A DNA stretch of 26,807 nt from Gracilaria caudata (taxonomy: Eukaryota; Rhodophyta; Florideophyceae; Gracilariales; Gracilariaceae), in NCBI GenBank assembly GCA_030374735.1, contig JASCIV010000275.1:1-26807 (forward strand), read 5' to 3'. Position 1 is the stretch's first letter, and each line of letters opens with the position of its first letter. A model generated the notes under the pieces. It was not told the DNA's origin, ran no database searches, and saw nothing but the letters and a program-made list of their open reading frames with translations. A program made the translations under genes and the position numbers. Below are positions 17,388 to 26,618 of the stretch, piece by piece.

Positions 17388-19514
17388 TCAGATTCTATTC
17401 AAAACTGCCCCGGTTTTCAAATTCCGATGTTGAGGAATAAACGTACCTGCTAACAGAGCCTTTGGGCCTCCAAGCCGCATGGCAGCTCCAGTGAAGCTTG
17501 ACCATGTTGATCCTAATAGCACTTTAACTTTGGACAGAACCAACAAATCAGCCATGGCATACTTTTCGCACTCTGCACCACGATCATCGCAATTTCTTTC
17601 AATATACATGATGCGATCTCCGCCGAATATGTCCTTCAACTTCCGACAAACTTGGACGGTATCTGAAGCCACGAAGAACTTCTGCACTGTCCCATTGTTA
17701 AGCATTTCACGCATGGTCCCAACAAAGTTGCTCATCTTTGTGGTTGCTCGCCACTTATCCAGTAGTTCTGCATCATCTTTGTAGTACATCCCTCTGTTGT
17801 CAAGCCCAGGAATATCATCGTCGAGCGAACGATTTCTGATATGTGCGCCTCCGATCTCGGACATGCCATTGCTGTAGATAGGACTAGCCATAGAGATAAT
17901 ATCGTTCCGCACAGGAAGCTTTCTAATCGGTTCGTTCTCAGATTCCCATGTGGTAACATTTGAATTCATTATGGCAGAAGATTTGAAGTATATGCTCTTG
18001 TCTGGATTGTCGACAATAAACTTTCCTACATCCTCTTGCAACATATAGTTGTAGAAATCGATGTCTCCCCAAACAGCATCATACTTGATATTACCAGCCA
18101 GGGGCCATTTTGGAATGAACTCGTCCATCACGGGGAAATGGAGATTGGATGTGTCAAAGATGTCTGAGTACAGTGCGTCGAAATGTTCGTCCTTTTCCCA
18201 GATAACCACAGGCTCTCGACCTGTTCTCTCTGCAAATGAAATGCCGCTGCCCATAGACCGCAAGCGATTACCAAGTCCGTTCTGGACGTGAATGAGCACA
18301 AAACGTGGTCTGACATCACCGTCAATGACTTCGTCAATTCCTGAAGCCTTCTTGCGCTTGTTCATATTGTTCAAGAATATCTCGGCAGCACGCGTGGCCA
18401 TAGATTGTATGATACCCCACGGCATACCATAGTCATCGTGCATACGGCGACCCAGGGCTAGTCTTCGTATTTCGGTGTATTCGTCAGTAGATACGAGAGT
18501 TTTAAGAGCGGGTGGGATGTAAGTAGCGCGGAGCAAATCAGGGTCTCCTCCCTGTTGTGCATACTGGGACCTTTCGAATGTCTTGTTCCATGGCTGCGCA
18601 ATCTTTTCAAGAATAAGCCTGTTGATATCTATCTGCACCCGGGGGAACTTGACACCCTCCTGCGTGCGAAACTTGTCCTCATGGGAGATATGAGTGAAAT
18701 GGTCGAAGCTGACGTTAAGTCGCTCTGCACCCGAGGCCTCGAGGCGTTCGTACAGGTCATCGTCATCAAAGCCATACGTTTGAATTCTCTCGTCATAGCC
18801 GCCGATGGACCAAAATCGAGTTTGAGATACGACAAGGGCGCCGTTGAGATGCATTTCGTTGGCATTTCTAGAGTTCATGTAGTAGCCGGTGTAGAAGGCT
18901 GACTGAGATTTTTCCAGTGGATGTACTGCGATAGCATCGCGGTGCATGACATAATCGCAATCAACCTTGAACACAATTTCGTTAGATGCATGGTGAACAG
19001 CAAGGTTGTACGAGCGCGAGAGCACCCATTCCGGTTCGTTATCGACACGAATAACGCGAACAGGGACTGAGGAGTTGGAAGCTGAGACAACTTCATTGAC
19101 GACGGGTCGAAGGGGAGGTTGTGAGGACCAGTCCACAATGATGATTTCAGAGGCATGGCGCACTTGCATCCAAGAAGCGAGAGCCTCGCGCAGCATGGGG
19201 TGGCGATTCGCACAGGCGGCAACGATGGAGTTGGCGCCAGTGGCTCCACGACTGTTGGCAGGCATGGGGCGAAAGAAGCGGGGGAAGGACTGCAAAAGAA
19301 GAGGAGTCGTGAAGAAAGCAACAGTTGTTAAAATGAAAATGAGGCAGAAAGCGTTGAGATAAAGACGACGGCTGGCGTAGATGCGCGGCGAGGACACATG
19401 CTGCGGAAGGAGAGGCTCGACGAGCTGTGGGGCGGTCATTTGCGCTTCGTCAGAGAAAGAAGAAACACTTGCTGAAGGAGAAGGAGGATCTTCCAGGGCG
19501 GACTTGATAATCAT
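17388..19514 (-). CDS. Two-domain type II membrane glycosyltransferase (GT-A plus fucosyltransferase-like GT-B)
   Basis: A 708-residue single-exon protein. Residues 1-50 are cytosolic and 51-74 (LYLNAFCLIFILTTVAFFTT) form a signal anchor, giving a Golgi-type topology. Residues 94-290 are a GT-A fold: a start like GT2 enzymes (NSIVAACANRHPMLREAL), the metal-binding DCD at 185-187, then GGYDE (238-242) and YGFDDDDLYERL (247-258) as in the galactosyltransferase C-terminal family GT7/chondroitin-synthase group. Residues 404-700 look like a second, GT-B domain of the NodZ/FUT8/O-fucosyltransferase superfamily: HVQNGLGNRLR (409-419), GAHIRNRSLDDD (556-567), FFVASDTVQV (613-622) and ADLLVLSKVKVLLGSTWSSF (655-674). 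It probably builds or decorates a cell-wall or secreted glycan with two sugars. Donors and acceptors cannot be read from the sequence. Confidence 0.82.
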   Translation of the reverse strand: MIIKSALEDPPSPSASVSSFSDEAQMTAPQLVEPLLPQHVSSPRIYASRRLYLNAFCLIFILTTVAFFTTPLLLQSFPRFFRPMPANSRGATGANSIVAACANRHPMLREALASWMQVRHASEIIIVDWSSQPPLRPVVNEVVSASNSSVPVRVIRVDNEPEWVLSRSYNLAVHHASNEIVFKVDCDYVMHRDAIAVHPLEKSQSAFYTGYYMNSRNANEMHLNGALVVSQTRFWSIGGYDERIQTYGFDDDDLYERLEASGAERLNVSFDHFTHISHEDKFRTQEGVKFPRVQIDINRLILEKIAQPWNKTFERSQYAQQGGDPDLLRATYIPPALKTLVSTDEYTEIRRLALGRRMHDDYGMPWGIIQSMATRAAEIFLNNMNKRKKASGIDEVIDGDVRPRFVLIHVQNGLGNRLRSMGSGISFAERTGREPVVIWEKDEHFDALYSDIFDTSNLHFPVMDEFIPKWPLAGNIKYDAVWGDIDFYNYMLQEDVGKFIVDNPDKSIYFKSSAIMNSNVTTWESENEPIRKLPVRNDIISMASPIYSNGMSEIGGAHIRNRSLDDDIPGLDNRGMYYKDDAELLDKWRATTKMSNFVGTMREMLNNGTVQKFFVASDTVQVCRKLKDIFGGDRIMYIERNCDDRGAECEKYAMADLLVLSKVKVLLGSTWSSFTGAAMRLGGPKALLAGTFIPQHRNLKTGAVLNRI

Positions 19515-19974
19515 TACCGGGGAGAAAGGGATGCTTGGAGAAGGTACTTTCGTAGCCGCCGCACCAGAGACCGAGGGCGGGATTGTGCAATGCGCTGTGT
19601 GCGTGAATGCGTGCGGTGGACTGTGGCGCAGCGCTTTGCTGGTGGTGGTTTTCGTCGTGTCACGCGCGAGCCGCCATTTGGAGAGCTTTTGTTGAGGGGG
19701 CGGCCGTCACGCCGTCACGCGCACTGCCACGGCCCGCTTGTGTCCCGGATTGGTTTGAGCACTACCAAGGGTAGCAGTTTGGCGTTGGGGGTGGGTCCTC
19801 AAGCTGCTCAAGAGTAACATTATCTAAGGGAGTCGCACCCGTACCGGACTCAGGGTAAGATAATCGAGTAGCGGATACTTGTCTACCCTATCTCTCATAG
19901 ATAACCAAGGTTCAAGAACCGTTCAACTGCTGGGCCGAAATGGAGCACGCGTTAGTCTCTAACGCAGTCTTCGC
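19515..19974. other. Intergenic region upstream of the glycosyltransferase gene
   Basis: 460 bp holding the glycosyltransferase promoter and the 3' untranslated region of the STAND gene. An imperfect hairpin lies at 19820-19863, with stems TTATCT/AGATAA and GAGTC/GACTC. Confidence 0.45.
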
Positions 19975-22010
19975 TCACCTGCCTTCGAGCTGGCAAGTTA
20001 CCAAACGGCCATAATTGGTGATCATTGTAAAGGTCCCACTTTTCGCGTTGTAGTCCCAGTTGCCAATGTCGCTCTCAAATGACCCAACATAATTGTGATC
20101 GTCATCGTAGCAAGCTGCCGGCCCTTTTCGTGCAGGAATCACGTGCGCACATCGTCTCAACGGTAGTGACTCGGGCAAGTGACTAGAGCGCCATTGCCAC
20201 ACACTGAACTGTACAGCTCTGTATTCTGGGTCGTTATTGTCATGTGTGCGAAGCTGCCACTCGATGAGCACATCGTCGTTATCATTGAACGTCACCTTGC
20301 GCACTTCTCCCACTCCTTTCAGGAATGCGCGCTTGCATGCACTCGTTCCACTGCTCAAGTCCCACAAATCAATATGATACCGGGACTGGGCTTGATCCTC
20401 ATACCTTTCCTTCGTTCGACAAGCACCGAACACCGATATGTATTGCCCTTTACGCGACCATGACAAAGCGCTCTTTGAAGTGTATCCTTCAGGTAAACCT
20501 GAAAAGCTTCTCAGTGATTGCTCGTCGTAGAGGTCCCATATCAGCACCATTCGATGCGATAGAGCAGCAACCATCGAACCGTTTGCATTCAGAGCTACCT
20601 TAACTAAAACGACACCAACGTCTGTGTTATGGCCTGAGAAAACAAGATCCCGCTCACGAAGGTTCCACACGAGCACATCAGCGTTTTGAACCACTGCAAC
20701 CAGTTCTCCGTTGGCTGTCATCGCTATGTCAGACGCTAGATTTGTAGAACTCCATTCGTGCTTTCCGCCCAGCAAATCCAGCCCAGCTGTCTGATTCTTC
20801 CTCCGGTCCAATACAAAAACACCATCATCGGCCAGCACCGCGTGCACCGTGCCATCCTCAGAGCTTGTTGTGCGATAACATCTTTCCGTTGATTCCCTAC
20901 CCTTTTCGCGTTTCGGCACTGTTTCTGAGAATCGAGTCACGCGCACCGTTTCAGATCCATGTGCTACAACAAGACGCCTGCCATCTGATGACCAGTTCCA
21001 ACAATTCGCTGAAGTTGTACTTGCAGAAATTCGCGCTTTGACTCGCAACGTTGACGCATTCTGAACATCCCAAACTTCAACACAATGTCGCTCTGCCACA
21101 GCCAGGAAACGCCCATCTGGTGACCACATCAAATGCCGACCAATAAAGTGGGGTCTTCTTAGAATGGGCTGAATGATTTCTTCAGAAGTCAAACTCCACA
21201 CGCATGTTCCGTTGTATAATGACGATGTGCTTATCATGCGTCCATCGCTCGACCATGCCAAGGCTTTAATCTCTCGTCCACCACCTCGTCTTCGATCTCT
21301 CTCTGTTCTTTCGACTGCGCCTTTCTCGTGTCCGTCGTTTTCCATTTCGCACTCGGTTTCCCTGTCTTCTGAATTGCATCCAATTTCGTTGTCCTCTACT
21401 CCACTTCCTTCAGGATCAACACGACAGGCCTCGTTGCCTTGCATATCACCTCCTTTGCAAGCAGTTACAGTGTTTATTTGAACCTCGGGTTCTCCCCATC
21501 CTCCATATTCGCTCCAAAACTCAGAACCACTCTCTTTACGTATGAGGTCGTCATACTCGTATACTTTACTTTCACTTCTGTCACTGGCATCAAACGAAGC
21601 GATAACTGACCTGCTTTGCAAAACCCATGATAGAACAAGTCCGTTTGAACATCCTACGGCCAGCGCTTTGCTATCTCCCGAAAAGCAAACACTGTTCACC
21701 GGCATCTCATGCGGCAGTTGGCACAGCTCCTCAATAACGTCATCGCCAGTTCCCCAGATGCTGACATTCGTTTCTCCAGTTACAAACGCCCAAAGCGTCC
21801 CACACGACGAGAACTGTCCCACATTTGTAACGACCTGCGTATTTTGTCTACCCTTCAATCGCGTCTTCTTCTCCAAATCCCATACCTCTATGCGTCCACC
21901 AGCCATCACCACGCCCAGCTTACTTCCGTCATTGCATATCACGCTGTCTTGAATACGTCTCATGGTTGATACGCTCCACACACGAGTCGGGTGCCTTTCC
22001 CCAACATCTC
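19975..22010 (-). CDS. APAF-1-like STAND receptor, 3' part: WD40 propeller region
   Basis: This is proposed as exon 2 of the NB-ARC gene. It is in the same frame as the NB-ARC frame and separated from it by one TAA. Taking the 99-nt intron at 22109-22011 as removed, it encodes residues 750-1426. At least nine WD-like repeats can be picked out by their endings: RIEVWDLEK, NVSIWGTG, LVLSWVLQ, TCVWSLTS, CVEVWDVQN, VLVWNLRE, MVLIWDLYD, HIDLWDLSS and FSVWQW. They are often preceded by SxDGRxLAVA-type strands (WSPDGRFLAVA, WSSDGRRLVVA). That suggests one or two beta-propellers. An acidic, Glu/Gly-rich insert of about 100 residues (893-998) interrupts the early repeats. WD40 propellers in this family sense ligands and hold the NB-ARC engine inactive. 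The last codons run into a canonical donor, AG|GTGAGC, so the 3' end is uncertain; splicing there would still stop within a few codons. Confidence 0.8.
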
Positions 22011-22109
22011 CTGACTGTTATGCTTCATAGATTACCCTCTGTGAATCCTTTTTTTCTCGCATGCAGCGAACCAAACCATCTCTGACAAACCACACATGCA
22101 ACGTCTCAC
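22011..22109 (-). other. Candidate 99-nt intron (or readthrough stop) joining NB-ARC and WD40 parts
   Basis: On the minus strand it begins GTGAGACG after TATC and ends CATAACAGTCAG. It is phase 1, and 99 nt is a multiple of three, so splicing keeps frame and removes the TAA at 22020-22018. The length matches the 100-nt kinase intron. Against it, the 3' end lacks a pyrimidine tract and the sequence is open except for the one stop. If it is not spliced, the TAA either truncates the protein or is read through; it is followed by CAGTCA. Confidence 0.5.
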
Positions 22110-24354
22110 GATATCGATCGTTCGCCAAAATCCATGTCCGTTCTAAAACCCCTCCAGCCTGTGGAAGACACCCTGGACCTGCACGTAGCCATGGTTTCTC
22201 TGCATACGCATCAATTCCTTCCAAGTACTCATGGATTCCGCGTACGTGCTTGCTTTCAATAAGACGCCCGTAAAGCTGGAACCATATTTCCCTTCCATTG
22301 CGAGTCACATATGGAGTTGTTAGAGTTATGGCATCCTTAATTAATTTCAACGCTTCACATCTGCTAGTGTCAAACCTGACGCCTTCATCAACACCTTCAG
22401 TACTTAACTTGTGGAAGCCTTTTATCACCATCTCATAGTCTCGAAGAACCTCCGCCACCCCCTGTGCATGAATTCGCTTTACCGTCCACCGTGGATCCAA
22501 GTACAGACGTAACGCTTCGCCTATCAGACCCCCTTCAAGCAGGTGTCGGCACAAGTTCTCATAAACATACTCGTTCTTTTCGACATCTAACATCCACCAC
22601 TCTCGACAAACCCCTGGCTCGATTTCTTGCGGTACCGATATGTAACGCGCAAGGAGCTGTTCATGAAAACTTGACTTCTTCCCATTCGCTTTGGAAGAAA
22701 AATGCTCGTGAAAAAGATCGTGTAGGCGAATCCCCATCATTTTTCTACCCTTCTCTTGACGAACTTCCTGTTTAACCAGTCCGACGTTACTTAACACCTT
22801 CACTAAATCTTCGCAGCGCGTTTCATTACCTACTCCCCACAATCGTTGCAACATACTAACCGGTCCAAATTGTTGCTTTTGAAGAACACACAGTGACTGG
22901 ACAATTTCTTCAAATGACTTCCCAATTGTTCGCTGCCACTCTTGTCCGTGACGTCTTTCACAAAATTGGATAGCCGCATCCAGAAGATCTGAGAGAGCCC
23001 CGTATCCAGCTGTTTGATGCTGTCGCATTTCAACGGGCTTATCTTCAATTCTAGAAAGAATGCGTTCAAATGGATCATCGAAATCACACCCATATTCTCC
23101 GACAAACTGTCCTGCGACTGCTAATGCAGCCGGCAGACCTCCGCAAACCTCCAGAAGCCTTTTCAAGCTCTTTACATTCGCGGTCACTCTAACATCGTTG
23201 TCCTTCATTCGAGCGCATTCTAGCAACATTGCCCTTGACATATGCGAAGTGGGGTCACGAAGTCCAAACTCTACCAAAACGCGAGAAAACGGTTTCATTG
23301 TTGAGTTTCTGGATGTGAAGACCATGCAACTGCCATTCAAACCCAGTAATCGCTTCAACGAATGCAGGACATCACGAACAATTTCTCCATTCTCCCACAC
23401 ATCATCGACAATTAGTAGTATCTTCTTGTTCTCAAACCACCCTCCCGCTCTTCGCAAAACTTTGTTTATGTTTGTTTCGGAAATGAGACTCTCCGCTAGT
23501 GCCTCTCCTCCTGACCTCTCAATACAGTTACACACTTCGTCTCTCAGAGTTAGTACTCCGGCATCCATGCCCAGCAAAATCTCGTAGATTCCGTCTGGAA
23601 ACCTGGAATGTACGTCGTGTAGGGACGCAAGTGCACGCACGGCACAACTCTTGCCCATTCCTCCGCCACCAATCACCCCAACTACAACGCTATCTTGGTA
23701 TGGAGACTTCTTCGTTCCAAGCACAGCCTGTTTAAGTTTACCTTCACATGTCACAGGAACTCCGTTTTTGTCTCTGGCTTCAAAGTCAAACACGAGGCAT
23801 TCCGGATTAGGACTCACAGCTTCAATGGATTCAAATCGGTCGCGGTCACTTATACACAAAGAGCTTACTTCATGCTTGATCTGATGGAACCGTACGTCAC
23901 TCAACAAACGCCATGCGGAGTCCAGATGGCTCTGTACGGACTCTAGAGCCTCAGTTATACGAGTGGTTTTCTGGAAGGCCTTTCGTTTCAAACTAAGTTT
24001 CGACAACCAGTTGGCTGCGCTTCGTGGCCGCGAAGCAGAGCTCGAAGACTGCGGCTGTTCTTGAGAACAGACGTTCTCAAGATAGTCGCTCAGACTGTTC
24101 AGGCTGGAGTTGGCTGCCGCCAAGTGTTTTCGTATCAGACTCATATCATCACTTATTTCTGCGCTCAGGTTGTGAGGTGCCGTGGCGCGCAAATGCTTCA
24201 CTTTGTCGGAGACGCGTTCATGAGTAGCCACAAGCACCTCATATTGATCAGGATTTTGCTGAAACCTGGAAAGACGCACACGCAACGCTGCAAGGGGCTT
24301 GGCAACACCATCAACCAGCCCGACTATGGTTGCTACGGCGCCAATCGCTTCCAT
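22110..24354 (-). CDS. APAF-1-like STAND receptor, 5' part: helical domain, NB-ARC and helical arm
   Basis: Numbered from the ATG at 24354. Residues 1 to about 165 are a helical domain opening MEAIGAVATIVGLVDGVAKP, like the N-terminal bundles of fungal and plant STAND proteins. The NB-ARC ATPase follows: Walker A GGGGMGKS (229-236, K235), Walker B ILLIVDDVW (312-320, D317-D318), FTSRN sensor, GLPAAL (406-411) and LHD (544-546) in place of MHD. Residues 557-737 match the helical arm of WD40-type NB-ARC proteins (YENLCRHLLEGGLIGEALRL; LDPRW; KPWLRAGPG). The open frame continues to a TAA at 22020-22018. Such proteins oligomerise on ADP/ATP exchange to trigger cell death or immune signalling. An upstream in-frame ATG at 24453 adds 33 residues (KRSKDGYHTCSCC...), but MEAIGAV is the more typical start. 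Confidence 0.88.
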
Positions 24355-24686
24355 TGGAATTGGTACGTTTCCAAAGAGGAGCTTCGAGCATTGGCGCCAT
24401 GAAGTGATGACGCAACAAGAGCAGGTATGGTAGCCGTCCTTGGACCTTTTCATCTCCTCTGACGTGAGGATAAACGTGCAGCAATGCGGACAGACAAAAT
24501 TACGCGTCGATTAGTTGTAATGAGTTCAAATTAGCACTGCTGCATACTTGAAGTATCGCGGAAGCATTATCACTTCGAACAAACTCTTGCTAGTCTTGTA
24601 ACACTCTTACCTCGGAGGCATGCTACTCTTTGAATAGATGAGCATTTTGGCGAGGGTGTTGGTTACTCCATACGTGGGTTACGCAG

Positions 24687-24724
24687 CACTGTCCGAAATA
24701 GCTTATAGCTCACTGTCCGAAATA
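24687..24724. repeat. Direct repeat CACTGTCCGAAATA, two copies
   Basis: Copies at 24687-24700 and 24711-24724 are identical over 14 nt and offset by 24 nt. AGCT-containing sequence lies between and after them. It may be a local duplication. Confidence 0.7.
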
Positions 24725-26342
24725 AGCTCACTGCTTTGCAAAGCGACTTGGGCTCGCATCTGCGTTGCGAGCAGGGTGTGAAAGCTACTGTACCGCAGGG
24801 ATTTCGAGGCAGGCGGAAAAGAATTTATTTGCAGGTTCAAGTGGCACGCGCACGCTGCGCCACCGCCACCCTCGTCGCAGACTTCCGACAATGACGACGG
24901 GGCGTTAGAGCGGCGCACCAGGTCCTTAGGATCTTGTTTCGTTTCCTTAACGGATGTCGATTTGGTGCTTGGTGCTGTTCGCAGTGAGTGGAGGATTTAT
25001 GGCCCGTAGATGCGAGTAAAATTGTCGTGAGGTTCACAACACGGGTTGTGCAGTTTGTGGGGCACAAGACTGCATGCAGGTACGAATTACATGTATACGT
25101 GTGTCAAAACCACGATGGAGCGGGGGCACGTCATAATTCTCGGTAATGGAGGCAAGAGCAGGACGTGTCTCGAGAATACCAAAGAGCTCGAGAGCAAGGC
25201 AGGGTAAGGCAAGCGCTTACACAGTTACTGTGATAAATAGTGCGCAATATAAAGTTTTAGCTGATGGCGTTTCGGTTTGAGAGAGCTCCATTCGTTGTTT
25301 AGCAGCGGAGCTTGACGTGTGACAGAAGCGCTGCGGTTCCCGGTTAGACTCAAGATGAGATGTACGACGGGACCGATAGTGAGTTCGGTTGGATGTTCGA
25401 TAACCGCTGTAAGAGCTGTGGAAGCGCAGGTTGCTTGTTGACACGCAAACTGTGCGGGACACGGAGATGAGGGGGCACGTGATGAGAAAGCTAAGCTTCT
25501 CTATGCTCCAGTACTGTAGCTGTAATAGCACAAAGATACAAAAGGCAGCTGGATGCTGTTTGGGGTGAGGACACGGATGGCGGCGGGTACTCGTAGGTTG
25601 GGCGATGGATGCGCAGTTAAGGCGGTACACTGCATTGTGCAATAGTGGGATGAACGTGTCGCTCAAAACTCACGACGAGGTAATGTCAGAGACGAACGAG
25701 TCGCGTGCCAAGAGCGCGTAGACAAGAGTTCACGTCGACTGGACGAATGCCGATGGCCGAGGGGGAGGGCAGGGGAGCAGGGTGCAGCGTTATTGTGACG
25801 GGTGCAGGACAGACACCAGGACACTAGACACACACAGGACAAGGCGCGCTGTTGTGAGCGCAAGCGAGGATGCTCGCGCGTGCATGATGCTCGCGCGATG
25901 TAAGGCGACCGGAAGGTAAGTCGGGCTGCGGTGTAGCGTATGGCTCGCAATCTTTCGAGAGATGAACGGCGGGCGGGGCGTCGCCGCGACTGATGAATTG
26001 TTGCAGTTGGTCATATCTTGGAGAGTGCTGCGGGCGGCGCGGAGTGGCCGGATGCGAAGGTAGCAGATACAGCGATAGATACGCGACACTGAACGCAGAA
26101 ACGAAAATGAACAGTGAAGGAATGGCGAGCGATGGGCGGCGGCGGCACGGCAGTATGTGAGACTGCGGGCGGACGCTTGGAGCGCAATCGCAGAGGCGGC
26201 GTGGCCGCGCGCGGTCCACACACGCCGCGCGGCAGCGCTCACAAGCGCCCCGCGCCCGCTTGCGTGTGCCACTGGCGCGCGCCGCGTATCGTGCGGCCAC
26301 ATGCGCCGCGCGCAGATTCGCTTCAAGCGCCTCCGACCGGGC

Positions 26343-26618
26343 CACGTGCTCGCGCACGCGCCACGCACGCGCCGCGCACGGAAAGCGCACGTGCGAGAAC
26401 GGCGCGTTGAGCGCAAACACAGCGCGCGGCGAGGACGCGTCACGACATGCGCGCCGCACGCGCCGCGACGCGTGCACACGTGTGCGGTGCACGTGTCTGG
26501 CCGCTGACGTGTCTGTCGCGGAAAGCGCCTTTGCGTTCGGCGCGTGTCGTGCGTCCGTCCAATGGCGTCGTGCCGCCCGCAACGTTCGTTTTCGCCTCGC
26601 CGTCGCACCTTCCACGTG
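26343..26618. promoter_or_regulatory. Cluster of five CACGTG boxes
   Basis: CACGTG occurs at 26343-26348, 26388-26393, 26477-26482 (inside the palindrome CACACGTGTG, 26475-26484), 26490-26495 and 26613-26618. A CCAAT box lies at 26559-26563. This resembles the upstream region of a gene starting to the right of the window. Confidence 0.45.

Noticed and set aside
22015..22035. A 21-nt GT-AG segment (GTAATC...TAACAG), phase 0, that would also remove the STAND stop
   Set aside because: It is far shorter than the other introns here (48-143 nt), and the 99-nt alternative uses a better-sized intron. It is kept only as a remote option.
25217..25666. A 149-residue minus-strand frame
   Set aside because: It is Ser/Thr/His-rich, with no domain or splice support and no protein-like periodicity.
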